From: Paraburkholderia phytofirmans PsJN
GTDB taxonomy: Bacteria > Pseudomonadota > Gammaproteobacteria > Burkholderiales > Burkholderiaceae
DNA: 64,000 nucleotides
Assembly: GCF_000020125.1 (NCBI RefSeq)
Contig: NC_010681.1
Coordinates: forward strand, 496,001-560,000
Direction of reading: 5' to 3'
Program-made: the position numbers and the translations under genes
In this document: positions 37,959 through 47,843 of the stretch, one piece after another
Layout of the letters: the number at the start of each line of letters is the position of its first letter
Numbering within the stretch: the stretch's first letter is position 1
The notes under the pieces: generated by a model
The model's database searches: none
Seen by the model: only the letters and a program-made list of their open reading frames with translations
Told to the model about the DNA's origin: nothing

Positions 37959-38239
37959 CGGTCAGTGATTGTGCGCGGGCGCGACGGCTTTGGGATTGAC
38001 GAGCGGAGCGTGCAAATTGCAGTGAATGCGACACAGGCGCCAGGCCTTAGTGCCTGATGCGTTTAGGGACGGCAGCGAACCGATTCGACCGCGCCGCCGC
38101 GAGCGATGTTCCGCGCGGTTGAAAACATGCGCACGTTCAAGACCCGGAACAAAACACGCAGCGCGGTGCCGCCATGCTTGCCGACGGAGTTCTTGTCAAA
38201 CCCAGCAAAGCGCCACGCACTCAACGCGCCGCATCGCAT

Positions 38240-39178
38240 CTATTCGTCGCGCGGCGACGCACTATACCCCAGCTCATACGAGAGCTTTTCTGCGCATTCG
38301 CGCAGTGCCGCATCGGTCTCACCGCCCCAGCGAATATCGAACGCGCCTTCATGACCGAGCGCGACGAGGCCGAGCGCGAGTTCGCCGGTCGAGTCGAACA
38401 CCGGCATGCAGAACGCGTGAATGGTCGGCAGCAACATGCCTTCGACGCGCGCCGCCTGATGCTCGCGCACCTGCGCGAGGACCTGTTCAACTTCATCGCG
38501 CGTGCGCGGCGCGCCGATATGCGACGAACGGCGCGAATCGGCCAGTTCGCGTTCGAGCATCGCGGCGGTCTTGCTCGCCGGCAGATACGCGGCGAACAAC
38601 AGGCCGGTGGCGGAACTGAGCAGCGGCATCACGTCGCCGAGTTTGAGCGATGCTTTTGCCGGATAGCTCGATTCCATCCAATGCACCATGGTCGGCCCCT
38701 GATTGCCCCATACCGCGATGCCGACCGTGAGATCGAGCCGGTCGCGCAATTCGGAGAGCGCGATGCGCGCGAGCTTGACGCCGTCGACCCGAGCAAGCCG
38801 CGCGAGTCCCAGTTGCAGCGCGAATCCGCCCAGCTCGTAACGGCCCGACAGCGGGTCTTGCGACACCACACCGAGGCGCAGAAAACTCACCAGATAGCGA
38901 TGCGCTTTCGCGGGGCTCATGCCGGCACGCTGCGCGAGATCGCGCAGCATCATGGCGCGCGGTTCGTGGGTCAGCACATCGAGCAACTTGAAGCCGACTT
39001 CGATCGACTGGATGCCCGAGCGCAGCTTTTCCTCGCCGCCATCGACACTTTCGCCGCCTTCTTCGTCGGGTTCGATCGGGTCGAGCGGTTCAGCGGAGTC
39101 GGCGTCGGTGCGGATGGCGCCGGAACGGGCAGTTGGAGGCATGAGCGAGGCGCACGCGGCGCATTCAAAAAGTGACAT
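38240..39178 (-). CDS. IclR-family transcriptional regulator
   Basis: 312 residues. After a long acidic N-terminal tail (DSAEPLDPIEPDEEGGESVD) comes the winged helix (GIQSIEVGFKLLDVLTHEP, LRDLAQRAGMSPAKAHRYL) and the IclR effector domain (GFALQLGLARLARVDGVKLA, LDLTVGIAVWGNQGPTM, CMPVFDSTGELALGLVALGH). ATG 39142 is an alternative start without the SLFECAACASL segment. It is divergent from the FAH-family gene and probably controls that catabolic cluster. Confidence 0.9.
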   Translation of the reverse strand: MSLFECAACASLMPPTARSGAIRTDADSAEPLDPIEPDEEGGESVDGGEEKLRSGIQSIEVGFKLLDVLTHEPRAMMLRDLAQRAGMSPAKAHRYLVSFLRLGVVSQDPLSGRYELGGFALQLGLARLARVDGVKLARIALSELRDRLDLTVGIAVWGNQGPTMVHWMESSYPAKASLKLGDVMPLLSSATGLLFAAYLPASKTAAMLERELADSRRSSHIGAPRTRDEVEQVLAQVREHQAARVEGMLLPTIHAFCMPVFDSTGELALGLVALGHEGAFDIRWGGETDAALRECAEKLSYELGYSASPRDE

Positions 39179-39226
39179 ACGGATGAGGCGGATCGCCGGC
39201 ACTTGGGCCGGGCCGATTCACCATCG

Positions 39227-39244
39227 TAGAATAGATTCCTTCTA
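39227..39244 (+). promoter_or_regulatory. Candidate promoter/operator between the IclR and FAH genes
   Basis: TAGAATAGATTCCTTCTA contains the inverted repeat TAGAA / TTCTA, and its left half TAGAAT could serve as a -10 hexamer about 38 bases before the FAH start. Placed in the 92-base divergent region, it is a plausible site for the IclR regulator. No experimental support and the -35 is unclear. Confidence 0.35.
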
Positions 39245-39270
39245 TCGTCACTAACACGGTTCATTCCTCT

Positions 39271-40254
39271 ATGAAACTTGCCACGCTGAAGGACGGCACG
39301 CGCGACGGCCAGCTGATCGTCGTGTCCCGCGACCTGCACACCGCAGCTGTCGCCGACGCGATCGCGCCCACGTTGCAGCGCGTGCTCGACGATTGGGCCT
39401 TCTACGCGCCGCAATTGCACGATCTGTACGACGCGCTCAATCAGGGCCGCGCGCGCAACACCTTCCCGTTCGACGCCAAGGAATGCATGGCGCCGCTGCC
39501 GCGCGCGTTTCAATGGGCCGACGGCTCGTCGTATGTGAACCACGTCGAACTGGTACGGCGCGCGCGCGGCGCGGAAATGCCGCCGGAATTCTGGACCGAT
39601 CCTTTGATGTACCAAGGCGGCAGCGACGACTTCATCGGACCGAAAGACGACGTACTGTGCGCGTCTGAAGCATTCGGCATCGACTTTGAGGCGGAGGTCG
39701 CCGTGATCACTGGCGATGTGCCGATGGGCGTCACGCCCGACCAGGCGCTCAGAAGCGTGCGTCTGATCACGCTCGTCAACGACGTGTCGCTGCGCAATCT
39801 GATTCCCGCCGACCTCGCGAAGGGTTTCGGCTTTTTCCAGAGCAAGCCAGCCACGTCGTTCGCGCCGATGGCGGTGACGCCCGACGAACTCGGCGAACAC
39901 TGGCGCGAAGGTCGCGTGCATCGGCCGATGATCGTCCACTGGAACAACAAGAAAGTTGGCCAGCCTGATGCCGGCACGGACATGGTGTTTCACTTCGGCC
40001 AGTTGATCGCGCACGCCGCGAAGACGCGCAATCTGCGCGCGGGCGCAATCGTCGGCTCGGGCACGGTGTCGAACAAGGACGCCAAGCGTGGCTATTGCTG
40101 TATCGCCGAGAAGCGCTGCCTCGAAACCATCGAGCACGGCGCGCCGCAGACCGAGTTCATGAAGTACGGCGATACAGTGAAGATCGAAATGTTCGACGAA
40201 GCGGGCAAGTCGATTTTCGGGTCGATCGATCAGGGCATCGCGCCGCTGGATTGA
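39271..40254 (+). CDS. Fumarylacetoacetate hydrolase family protein
   Basis: 327-residue FAH-superfamily enzyme; members hydrolyse C-C bonds in fumarylacetoacetate-like acids or open/decarboxylate homoprotocatechuate products. Seen: YVNHVELVRRARGAEMP, PLMYQGGSDDFIGPKDDV, GIDFEAEVAVITGDVPMG with metal-binding acids, ITLVNDVSLRNLIP and GAIVGSGTVSNKD. The next genes encode a Leu/Ile/Val-type binding protein and an enoyl-CoA hydratase, suggesting use of an aromatic or branched acid. The exact substrate cannot be read from the sequence. Confidence 0.9.
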   Translation: MKLATLKDGTRDGQLIVVSRDLHTAAVADAIAPTLQRVLDDWAFYAPQLHDLYDALNQGRARNTFPFDAKECMAPLPRAFQWADGSSYVNHVELVRRARGAEMPPEFWTDPLMYQGGSDDFIGPKDDVLCASEAFGIDFEAEVAVITGDVPMGVTPDQALRSVRLITLVNDVSLRNLIPADLAKGFGFFQSKPATSFAPMAVTPDELGEHWREGRVHRPMIVHWNNKKVGQPDAGTDMVFHFGQLIAHAAKTRNLRAGAIVGSGTVSNKDAKRGYCCIAEKRCLETIEHGAPQTEFMKYGDTVKIEMFDEAGKSIFGSIDQGIAPLD

Positions 40255-40507
40255 CGCACCGCTGTTGTGTGGAACGCGGCATGTCGGCCGCACGGGTATC
40301 CGCGCGCTTCGTTCCGGTTCGAAAGGGTTTCGCCCGATGCCGTGGCGAGTGTGCGCGGCTACACTGACTGGCGCGACGGCATGGCCGGGGTGGCTGACTG
40401 CGGATTCATCGCAGGACTGTCGCGAAGCCGCGTGTGACGGCACGTGAGTAGGGCATGAGCCGGACATCGGCGGTACATCAAAACGAAAACCGACGTGAGG
40501 AGACAGC

Positions 40508-41743
40508 ATGCCGCGAATCGAATTCCTTGAACCCGAAACCCAGCGCGCTCGCGCGTCCAACCACTCGCGCCCGACGCCATCGCGCGGTCGCCTCACGCGT
40601 CGTGCCGTTGCGCTATGCGCGGCGTTGGCGGGTGTATTGCCCGGTATCGCGTTGGCGCAGGTGAAAATCGGCCTGGTATTGTCGCTCACCGGACCGGCCG
40701 CGTCGCTCGGCATTCCGGCGCGCGATACGGTCGCGCTGCTGCCCAAACAGATCGGCGGTCAGAGCGTCGAATACATCGTGCTCGACGACGCATCCGATAC
40801 TACGCAGGCCGTGCAGGACACCAAGAAACTGATCTCCGAGAATCACGTCGACGCGATCATCGGGTCGTCGATCACGCCGAATTCGCTGGCCATGATCGAT
40901 GTAGTCGCCGAAGGTCAAACGCCGATGATCTCGCTGGCCTCGTCGGCGAAAATCATCGAGCCCGTGGATGCGAAACGCCACTGGGTCTTCAAGACGCCAC
41001 AAACCGACGCGATGATGGCGTCGGCGATTGCCGAACACGCCAGTCTGCACGGCGTCAAAACCATCGCATTTATTGGCCAGGCCGACGCGCTCGGCGAGAC
41101 CTTCTACACCGAGGTCGCGAAGTTCGCGCAGCTGCATCACATCGAGATGGTGGCGAGCGAGCGCTTTAATCGCACCGATCCGAGCGTGACCGGCCAGGTC
41201 CTTAAGATTCTCGCGACGCATCCGGACGCGGTGGTGGTCGGCGCGGCCGGCACGCCCGCCGCCTTGCCGCCGAAAACACTGAGGGAACGTGGCTACAAAG
41301 GCCTGATCTATCACAATCACGGCGTTGGGAATAACGACTTCCTGCGCGTCTGCGGCGCCGATTGCAATGGCACCTTCCTGCCCGCGAGTCCGGTGCTGGT
41401 CGCCGCGCAATTGCCGGCGGATCATCCGGCCAAGCGGCTTGCGCTCGATTACATCGCGCGCTTCGAAGCGGTGCGCGGCGCGGGCAGCGTCTCGGCATTC
41501 GGCTCGTACACGTGGGACGCGGGCATGCTGCTCGGTCATGCCGTACCGATCGCGTTGAAAAGCGGCGCGCCGGGCACGCCGGAATTTCGCCGCGCGCTGC
41601 GCGATGCGCTCGAAGCAACACGCGGTCTCGCGGACACCAACGGCGTCGTCAACATGAGCGCCACGGATCACCTCGGGCTCGATCAGCGGGCGCGGGTGAT
41701 GGTCGAAATCAAGAACGCGAAGTGGGTTTATCAGCCGCGTTGA
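40508..41743 (+). CDS. Branched-chain amino acid/aromatic acid ABC transporter binding protein
   Basis: 411-residue periplasmic binding protein of the Leu/Ile/Val family (Peripla_BP_6). Leader with twin arginine in [20 protein letters not shown] and ALAQ cleavage; mature [70 protein letters not shown] and [15 protein letters not shown]. No LivHMGF-type permease or ATPase genes adjoin. ATG 40508 has GGAG seven bases upstream. Family placement is firm, ligand unknown; an aromatic compound is suggested by the neighbours. Confidence 0.88.
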   Translation: MPRIEFLEPETQRARASNHSRPTPSRGRLTRRAVALCAALAGVLPGIALAQVKIGLVLSLTGPAASLGIPARDTVALLPKQIGGQSVEYIVLDDASDTTQAVQDTKKLISENHVDAIIGSSITPNSLAMIDVVAEGQTPMISLASSAKIIEPVDAKRHWVFKTPQTDAMMASAIAEHASLHGVKTIAFIGQADALGETFYTEVAKFAQLHHIEMVASERFNRTDPSVTGQVLKILATHPDAVVVGAAGTPAALPPKTLRERGYKGLIYHNHGVGNNDFLRVCGADCNGTFLPASPVLVAAQLPADHPAKRLALDYIARFEAVRGAGSVSAFGSYTWDAGMLLGHAVPIALKSGAPGTPEFRRALRDALEATRGLADTNGVVNMSATDHLGLDQRARVMVEIKNAKWVYQPR

Positions 41744-41792
41744 ACAAACGCGGCACGGTTCAAACGAAACACCGATATACGGATCGCTCATC

Positions 41793-42680
41793 ATGTCTCA
41801 GGCACCTCACCGTAACGACGCGTTTTACGCGCGTTACCAGTCGCTCCAGTTGCATCGCCATCCGCACGGCGTGCTCGAAGTCGTGATGAGCGGCGAGGGC
41901 GCGAACAAGAGCGCGCTCGCCACCGCCAACGCGCGCATGCACTTCGAACTTGCGGAGATCTGGCGTGACATCGACCGCGATCCCGACACGCGCGTGGCGA
42001 TCATTCGCGGCGAAGGCAAGGGCTTTTCGGCCGGCGGCGACCTGCAACTCGTCGAAGACATGGCCACTGATTTCGACGTGCGCGCGCGAGTGTGGCGTGA
42101 GGCGCGCGATCTGGTCTACAACGTGATCAATTGCAGCAAGCCGGTTGTTTCGGCCATGCACGGGCCGGCAGTCGGTGCCGGGCTCGTGGCGGGGCTCCTC
42201 GCCGACATTTCGATCGCGACGAAGACGGCGCGGATCATCGACGGCCATACGCGTCTGGGCGTGGCCGCCGGCGATCACGCGGCGATCGTCTGGCCGCTGC
42301 TGTGCGGGATGGCGAAAGCCAAGTATTACCTCATGCTGTGCGAGCCGGTGAGCGGCGAGGAGGCTGAACGCATCGGCCTCGTCTCGCTCGCCGTCGACGA
42401 AAACGATCTGCTGCCCAAAGCATTCGAAGTCGCGCAGAAGCTGGCCGACGGCTCGCAAACGGCGATTCGCTGGACCAAGTACGCGTTGAACAACTGGCTG
42501 CGCTCGGCGGGACCGGCGTTCGATACGTCGCTCGCGCTGGAATTCATGGGCTTTGCCGGCCCTGATGTGCGCGAAGGCGTGAACTCGCTGCGCGAGCGGC
42601 GCGCGCCGGATTTCGGCGGCGCGGACCCGTGGCGCGGTCAGCCGTCGAGCGGCGGCGCGACAGGCGGCGAGGGCTCCTGA
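41793..42680 (+). CDS. Enoyl-CoA hydratase/isomerase family protein
   Basis: 295-residue crotonase-fold enzyme. [20 protein letters not shown] gives the CoA oxyanion loop, [20 protein letters not shown] the second oxyanion glycine region, and [20 protein letters not shown] the segment where a catalytic Glu is often found; here there is GDHA, so a plain hydratase reaction is not certain. C-terminal tail is Gly/Ser-rich. It follows the binding protein gene by 49 bases and may act in the same catabolic pathway. Confidence 0.88.
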   Translation: MSQAPHRNDAFYARYQSLQLHRHPHGVLEVVMSGEGANKSALATANARMHFELAEIWRDIDRDPDTRVAIIRGEGKGFSAGGDLQLVEDMATDFDVRARVWREARDLVYNVINCSKPVVSAMHGPAVGAGLVAGLLADISIATKTARIIDGHTRLGVAAGDHAAIVWPLLCGMAKAKYYLMLCEPVSGEEAERIGLVSLAVDENDLLPKAFEVAQKLADGSQTAIRWTKYALNNWLRSAGPAFDTSLALEFMGFAGPDVREGVNSLRERRAPDFGGADPWRGQPSSGGATGGEGS

Positions 42681-42777
42681 GGCGGCCTCCTGCACGGTAT
42701 GATCGAAACAAGACGCGCGCGGGACGGCGCCCCTTCCTTAACGCTTCTTCTTCAATTTACGCAGCGAGCCGACAACC

Positions 42778-43599
42778 ATGACCGATTCTTCCAACTCCAC
42801 GCCGCCCTTTCCTGGCTTTCCCGGGTTCCCGCCCGCTGAAATGCTCGAACGCATGTGGGGCATGATGCGGCTGTCGCCGTTCGGCTCGGCTTTTTCGGGC
42901 GCGCAGCCGGCCGCTGGCGGCGGCCTCGGACCTTCGCTCTCGATGATGTCCGACATGATGGCGCCGCTCACCAACGTCGAAGAACTCGACAAGCGCATCA
43001 CCGACATGCGGGCGGTCGAGCAATGGCTCAAGCTGAATCTGAGCATGCTGCAGTCCGCGATTCAGGCGCTCGAAGTGCAGCGCGCGACGCTCGCGACATT
43101 GCGCGCGTTCGGCGCGTTCGCGCAGACGTCGATGTCGCAGCCCGCAGCGGAGTCGGCCGCGCCGAGTCCGGCGCCCGCGAGAGGCTGGCCGCACCCGGCC
43201 GCGCCTGCCCCGGCGCCGGCTGCTGCGGCGAGCGCCGCTGCGTCGGCCGAGGAGCCGGCGGGTGGGGAAGAGGAGGCGCTGGCCACGCCGCCATTCGACG
43301 CGTCGGCGTGGTGGAATCTGCTGCAATCGCAGTTCAACCAGATCGCCCAGTTCGCGATGACGCAACCGCCGGCCGCCGGTGCGGGCGCCGAGCCGTCTGA
43401 TTTTGCCCCGGACGATGCGGCCGCTTCTGCAGCCGGCGGCGAGCCGGCGGGCGACGCGCAGCAGACATCGGCGCGAAACGCGGACGCCGGGGAGGCAGAG
43501 GCCAAACGGCCGGCGGCGAAGCGGGCCCCGCCGGCCACGAAGCGCACGAGCGGCGCCAGTGCAAACGCCAGCCCGAAAGCCACGAAAAAGTCCGTTTAA
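42778..43599 (+). CDS. phaM: PHA granule-associated regulatory protein PhaM
   Basis: 273 residues. N-terminal PPFPGFPGFPPAEMLERMWG and MMAPLTNVEELDKRITDMRA, then VEQWLKLNLSMLQSAIQALE are the PhaM/PhaF-like hallmark of beta-proteobacteria; an Ala/Pro-rich middle and a basic tail (KRPAAKRAPPATKRTSG, KATKKSV) can bind DNA. In Cupriavidus, PhaM activates the PHB synthase and links granules to the nucleoid. This fits a polyhydroxybutyrate-storing organism. The 560 bases after it hold no gene. Confidence 0.88.
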   Translation: MTDSSNSTPPFPGFPGFPPAEMLERMWGMMRLSPFGSAFSGAQPAAGGGLGPSLSMMSDMMAPLTNVEELDKRITDMRAVEQWLKLNLSMLQSAIQALEVQRATLATLRAFGAFAQTSMSQPAAESAAPSPAPARGWPHPAAPAPAPAAAASAAASAEEPAGGEEEALATPPFDASAWWNLLQSQFNQIAQFAMTQPPAAGAGAEPSDFAPDDAAASAAGGEPAGDAQQTSARNADAGEAEAKRPAAKRAPPATKRTSGASANASPKATKKSV

Positions 43600-43697
43600 A
43601 GGCAGAAATGAAACGCGTGGCGCGGCGCGGTCTTGAAGCGACACAGCAAGGCAAGTTGGCCGTCTGTCATGCTTTTGACCCCGATCGTTCGCCACAC

Positions 43698-43724
43698 TGC
43701 GCAAATCGCACGATTTCTTGCGCA
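43698..43724. repeat. Inverted repeat (hairpin)
   Basis: TGCGCAAATCG, CA, CGATTTCTTGCGCA: two stems (TGCGCA with TGCGCA, and AAATCG with CGATTT) separated by two bases, broken by CT. No T run follows, so it is not a normal terminator; it may be a protein site or RNA structure about 100 bases past phaM. Confidence 0.45.
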
Positions 43725-44104
43725 CGGTCAGCCAGGCACCGGAATTGCGGCTGTTCCAGCGCGGGTTCAGTCAAGTCAGCATGCTATTATTATGTAAGCT
43801 TTATTTTGGCTTTTGGGCGCGCGCTGAAAATACCAATCCAGCCGCCCTTGCTCCATTCGCCGCCGGCAACACCGGCGCAGGGCTGGACGGTGCGGTTTTC
43901 ATCGCAACTGGCTCGACCTCAGGCACAGGGTATCCCTCACCCACGGTTGGCCGCGCAGCGCGTAGCGTAGTTAGACGCGCGGGCGCAAACGCCTGGACTT
44001 CTTTGCCGTCAGGTGCATCTGGGCGGCCGATTACCGCGTAAAATTGAGTGCTTGGCCGGCAAACGGTGCACATTTAGGTGCGATCCGTTCGTCGTGGGCA
44101 AAAG

Positions 44105-44119
44105 TACTACACCGTAGTA
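44105..44119. promoter_or_regulatory. Perfect palindrome upstream of the ferritin-like gene
   Basis: TACTACACCGTAGTA is a perfect inverted repeat (TACTAC / GTAGTA, three-base spacer) 41 bases before the ATG. Its place between promoter and start suggests an operator for a dimeric repressor. The regulator is unknown. Confidence 0.5.
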
Positions 44120-44160
44120 GTGATAGACACACACAGTATGCGCAGAACAGGGGTGGGACT

Positions 44161-45033
44161 ATGAACACCATGCTTTATCCGGAACTTTATAAATCGCTCG
44201 AATCCGTTCGATGGGACATGGAGAAAGACATTCCCTGGGACAAGTTCGATGCATCGCTATTGACCGACGAGCAGGCAGCGACGATCAAGATGAACGCGAT
44301 CACCGAATGGTCGGCGTTGCCCGCCACGGAAATGTTTCTGCGTGACAACCATCACGACAGCGATTTCTCTGCGTTCATGAGCGTGTGGTTCTTCGAAGAG
44401 CAGAAACATTCGCTGGTGCTGATGGAATATCTGCGCCGCTTCAAACCGGAAATGTGCCCGACCGAAGAGGAACTGCACGCCGTGCGCTTCGAATTCGATC
44501 CGGCGCCGCCGCTCGAAACGCTGATGCTCCACTTCTGCGGCGAAATCCGCCTGAATCACTGGTATCGCCGTGCAGCCGAATGGCACACGGAGCCGGTCAT
44601 CAAGCACATCTACGAAACCATCTCGCGCGACGAAGCGCGGCATGGCGGCGCGTATCTGCGCTACATGAAGAAGGCCATGGCGCAAACCGGCGACATCGCG
44701 CGGGCTGCGTTTGCGAAGATCGGTGTCCTGATGGCATCGGCTCGCCGCACGGAAAAACCGCTGCATCCCACCAACCTGCACGTGAACCAGGCGCTGTTCC
44801 CGCGCGACACGATTCAGTCGCGTCTACCGGATCCGGAATGGCTCGAACGCTGGCTCGACGAACAGATCCGCTTCGACGACGGCTGGGAAAAGAAGGTGGT
44901 CGAGCGCATTCTGCACAACCTGTCCATTCTGTTCGAGCGCACGTTCAATACGGCGCAGGAACTGAACCGCTACCGCAAGGAAGTGGTTCTGCGTCTGCAG
45001 GCCGATCAGAAGTCGGCTGAACAACCGGCCTGA
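44161..45033 (+). CDS. Ferritin-like/acyl-ACP-desaturase-type di-iron protein
   Basis: 290-residue helical protein. A di-iron four-helix bundle is suggested by SVWFFEEQKHSLVLMEYLR (ExxH), FCGEIRLNHWYRRAA (E) and YETISRDEARHGGAYLRYM (DExxH). SALPATEMFLRDNHHDS is also typical of acyl-ACP desaturase-like and ferritin-like proteins. It could desaturate or hydroxylate a lipid or just bind iron; I cannot tell which. Own terminator follows. The region upstream carries a palindrome, so expression is probably controlled. Confidence 0.82.
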   Translation: MNTMLYPELYKSLESVRWDMEKDIPWDKFDASLLTDEQAATIKMNAITEWSALPATEMFLRDNHHDSDFSAFMSVWFFEEQKHSLVLMEYLRRFKPEMCPTEEELHAVRFEFDPAPPLETLMLHFCGEIRLNHWYRRAAEWHTEPVIKHIYETISRDEARHGGAYLRYMKKAMAQTGDIARAAFAKIGVLMASARRTEKPLHPTNLHVNQALFPRDTIQSRLPDPEWLERWLDEQIRFDDGWEKKVVERILHNLSILFERTFNTAQELNRYRKEVVLRLQADQKSAEQPA

Positions 45034-45092
45034 GGGTCGCGAGCATGTGACTCGGTTTGCGCCGCCGCGCGCGCTGCGAACCGGTTTGAAAA

Positions 45093-45132
45093 AGAACGGC
45101 CTGACGCTCTTGTGTGCGCCAGGCCGTTTTGT
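45093..45132 (+). terminator. Terminator after the ferritin-like gene
   Basis: AACGGCCTG / CAGGCCGTT stem with a 16-base loop followed by TTTTGTTT, 60 bases after the stop. Confidence 0.75.
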
Positions 45133-45188
45133 TTCATGCGACCCATCGTGTATGGTGACGACACCTTCCTGTCCTTTCCAATTCCTTC

Positions 45189-45671
45189 ATGGCTGCCATT
45201 TTCGAACGCAAGATTCTCACGCGCGATGCACTGGTGACGCTGCGTCCCTCGCTGAACGCGCCGGTTGTGTTTACCAACGGCGTGTTCGATATCCTGCATC
45301 GCGGACACGTGACGTATCTCGCCGATGCCAAGGCTTTGGGCGCTTGCCTGATCGTCGGCGTGAATAGCGATGCGTCGGTGCGCATGCTCGGCAAGGGCGA
45401 CGACCGGCCCATCAACAACGAAGCCGATCGCATGGCCTTGCTGGCAGCGCTGGAGAGCGTCGACTACGTGGTGTGCTTCGGCGAGAAAACGCCCGTCGAG
45501 TTGATTTCGGCGGTGCGGCCGGACGTGCTCGTAAAAGGCGGCGACTACGACATGGACGTGTTGCCCGAGTCGGCCATCGTGCGAAGCTGGGGCGGTAAGG
45601 CTTTGGCCATTCCCTTCGAGCACGACCGCTCGACTACCGCACTACTGAAGAAGGTTCGTACGCAAGGCTAG
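45189..45671 (+). CDS. rfaE2: D-glycero-beta-D-manno-heptose 1-phosphate adenylyltransferase
   Basis: 160-residue nucleotidyltransferase that makes ADP-heptose for the LPS inner core. VVFTNGVFDILHRGHVTYLA carries the HxGH active-site motif, IVGVNSDASVRMLGKG and RPINNEADRMALLAALE follow, and VLVKGGDYDMDVLPES is the nucleotide loop. It is the separate C-terminal half of what is HldE in E. coli; the kinase part must be encoded elsewhere. Full length for the stand-alone enzyme. Confidence 0.95.
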   Translation: MAAIFERKILTRDALVTLRPSLNAPVVFTNGVFDILHRGHVTYLADAKALGACLIVGVNSDASVRMLGKGDDRPINNEADRMALLAALESVDYVVCFGEKTPVELISAVRPDVLVKGGDYDMDVLPESAIVRSWGGKALAIPFEHDRSTTALLKKVRTQG

Positions 45672-45742
45672 TGGTGGCTGCGACGTGAGTCTCTCACCGG
45701 CCTCGCGACTTGCATCGCATACGCTGCAGGATTGCGAGCGAC

Positions 45743-45982
45743 TTACTGCGAAAGCGCGGATGCCGCGATCGGTGCCATCGGCGCCGGGCCGCCCACCACG
45801 GCCTGATCGGCGGCTTCGGCCGCAGTGACGGGCTGCACCCTCAACCATTCCTGATGAACCTGGCGATTCAGATGGTTGGGCTCGCGTCCGCCGGCTGTGG
45901 GCGTCGGGCCGAACACGCCGCGCACCGCGACGAATGCCAGCATATTGGCAAGAAACAATATGGCGATCAGCCAGCGCAGCAT
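45743..45982 (-). CDS. Small membrane-anchored protein downstream of coaX
   Basis: 79 residues with one N-terminal hydrophobic helix (MLRWLIAILFLANMLAFVAV) and a short Gly/Pro/Ala-rich periplasmic tail (HLNRQVHQEWLRVQPV). No known domain. It follows coaX by 53 bases on the same strand, so it probably belongs to the birA-coaX operon. Confidence 0.6.
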   Translation of the reverse strand: MLRWLIAILFLANMLAFVAVRGVFGPTPTAGGREPNHLNRQVHQEWLRVQPVTAAEAADQAVVGGPAPMAPIAASALSQ

Positions 45983-46035
45983 TGTTGGTTTTCCCCGTCA
46001 AGAAGTTGAGCCGCCGTTATGCCGTTGGTCGCGAT

Positions 46036-46848
46036 TCAGTTGCCGCGTTCCAAGGCGCGCTCGGCGGCAATCAGCGCAAGACCGGACAGCACGAGCGAAT
46101 CGTGGCGAGTATGCGGCACTTTCAGTGCGCTCGCCACTTCGTCCACGGCGCCGCCGCTGACCACGAGCCGCACCGGCACCTGCCATTCATCCTGCAGATC
46201 GCGCCACATCCGCTCGACCAAGCCTGCTTGCGCCAGCGTGCAACCGGCGGACAACGAACGCGGCGTATCTGTCGCGAAGAACGGGCCGCTGCGTCCCGCA
46301 GCGGCGATGCTGCCGTCGAGCAGGCCGCGAGCTGCGTGGGCGTCGAGCGTCGGCAATTGCGCTGTGTGCTCGCCGAGCGAACGCATCATCAAGCTCCAGC
46401 CCGGCGCAATCAGACCGCCGACAAAGCAGCCGTCCGCGCGCAATGCCTCGAGCGTGGTCGCTGTGCCGAACGTCGCAATCAGCAGATGTTCGCCAAGGAA
46501 TGCCGCGTGCGCGCCGATCATGCCGGCCCAGCGGTCGCTGCCGAGCGCCTGCGGCGTGGTGTAGCTGTTGGTCACACCGCATTGCTGCGCGCAAGCGCGG
46601 ATCGTGGTGAGCGGCAACTGCGGCCAGCGCGCGTCGAGCGAAGCGGCAATCCGCGCCGCGACATTTTCGCCCGCGACATTGGACAACCATGCGCGGCAGG
46701 GCGTCGGCAAATCCGACCAGTCCGGCTGATCCGCGCCGCTGTGGGGCAGGGCGCCGGCCGCGATCTGCGAACCGTCCGCCGTGACCAGCGCCCACTTGAT
46801 ACGGCTATTGCCCGCGTCGATCAGTAAATCAGGCGCGCCGCTCGTCAT
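46036..46848 (-). CDS. coaX: Type III pantothenate kinase
   Basis: 270-residue ASKHA-fold kinase for the first step of CoA synthesis. [15 protein letters not shown] is the phosphate-1 motif, [17 protein letters not shown] and [14 protein letters not shown] the substrate and phosphate-2 region, [15 protein letters not shown] the family loop and [12 protein letters not shown] the adenosine motif. Type III enzymes are not feedback-inhibited by CoA. Its start overlaps the birA stop by four bases (ATGA), so translation is coupled. Confidence 0.95.
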   Translation of the reverse strand: MTSGAPDLLIDAGNSRIKWALVTADGSQIAAGALPHSGADQPDWSDLPTPCRAWLSNVAGENVAARIAASLDARWPQLPLTTIRACAQQCGVTNSYTTPQALGSDRWAGMIGAHAAFLGEHLLIATFGTATTLEALRADGCFVGGLIAPGWSLMMRSLGEHTAQLPTLDAHAARGLLDGSIAAAGRSGPFFATDTPRSLSAGCTLAQAGLVERMWRDLQDEWQVPVRLVVSGGAVDEVASALKVPHTRHDSLVLSGLALIAAERALERGN

Positions 46849-47738
46849 GCGGCACCGTCGGCCAGACGCAGCGAGACGTCGCCGGTCGCGACGGTCTCGC
46901 GGCCGGTGGCGGTGTCGAGCAGCAACTGGCCGCGCTCGTCGACGCCCGCCGCCACGCCGCGCATCTGTTCCTGGCCTTGTTCCAGCAACACCACTTCGCG
47001 GCCTGCGTAGGCGTGCACCGCGTTCCAGCGCGCCTGGAACGGCGCGAAACCTTCAGCGCCGAAGCGCTGCAAGGCCGGTTCGAGCGCGTTCAGCTCGGCG
47101 GCGAGCGTGTCGGTAAGGTTGGCGTTGGGCAGCGCGCGCTGCAAGGCGGTCGGCGCGGTGCCGCGCGCCTGCGGCGGCACGCCGGCGTTCAGCGCGCCGA
47201 CTTTGGCCGCGAGTTCGTCCGCGCCCTTCACGTTGGTGCCGATGCCGATCACCACCGCGCTGGCGTCGTCGGTGCTCCACGCCGTTTCGATCAGGATGCC
47301 GGCCAGTTTGTCGCCTTCGAGCAGGACGTCGTTCGGCCACTTCAGCGCGATCTGGCCGGGACCGGCGACCGGCAGCGCGCGTAGCCCGTCGACCAAGGCG
47401 ACGCCCACCGCGAGACTCAGACCCGCGAGCCCTTCAAGCGGACGCGGCAGCACGCATGCCACCGAAAACAGCAGCGCATTGCCCGGCTCCGCATACCACG
47501 GACGGCCACGGCGGCCGCGCCCGGCGGTTTGCAGATACGCGACCCGCACGATCGGCCGCGGCAGCGCGCCGGGCTTGCGCGGCAGCGCTTTGACGCGCGT
47601 CATCAGGTCGGCGTTGGTCGAGCCGGTTTCCTCGACGATTTCGATCGGCCAGTCGTGCGCGTGCGGGCCGAACAGCGCGACGGCGCGCTCGCGGTCGATG
47701 CGCCAGTCGCCTTGAGGGGGAGTCTTGGACGTGTTCAT
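46845..47738 (-). CDS. birA: Biotin--[acetyl-CoA-carboxylase] ligase
   Basis: 297-residue biotin protein ligase. [12 protein letters not shown] opens the catalytic domain, [20 protein letters not shown] is the GRGRxGRxW biotinyl-AMP loop, [20 protein letters not shown] holds the catalytic lysine segment and [10 protein letters not shown] follows; a short SH3-like C-terminus ends the protein. No N-terminal helix-turn-helix, so it cannot repress biotin genes as E. coli BirA does. Paired with coaX. bioA is at the far left of the window. Confidence 0.94.
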   Translation of the reverse strand: MNTSKTPPQGDWRIDRERAVALFGPHAHDWPIEIVEETGSTNADLMTRVKALPRKPGALPRPIVRVAYLQTAGRGRRGRPWYAEPGNALLFSVACVLPRPLEGLAGLSLAVGVALVDGLRALPVAGPGQIALKWPNDVLLEGDKLAGILIETAWSTDDASAVVIGIGTNVKGADELAAKVGALNAGVPPQARGTAPTALQRALPNANLTDTLAAELNALEPALQRFGAEGFAPFQARWNAVHAYAGREVVLLEQGQEQMRGVAAGVDERGQLLLDTATGRETVATGDVSLRLADGAA

Positions 47739-47843
47739 GATTCATATTGTAGCGACAGCCAACCCGTTGAGCCCGCGCGCACGGTTCCCGCGCCGCGCCT
47801 TCGTTACAATGGCCGCTAATCCGATAACCAGATTCAACGATCC

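Larger units (their letters stand above)
43600..44160. other. Intergenic region between phaM and the ferritin-like gene
   Basis: About 560 bases. No convincing protein: a 42-codon frame at 43669-43797 lacks a ribosome site. It holds a compact hairpin at 43698-43724, an AT-rich patch near 43785-43815 and the palindrome at 44105-44119. Long leader for one gene, so extra regulation or a small RNA is possible but not shown. Confidence 0.45.

Noticed and set aside
43669..43797. 42-codon frame after phaM
   Set aside because: No ribosome site, overlaps a hairpin, and shows no protein features.
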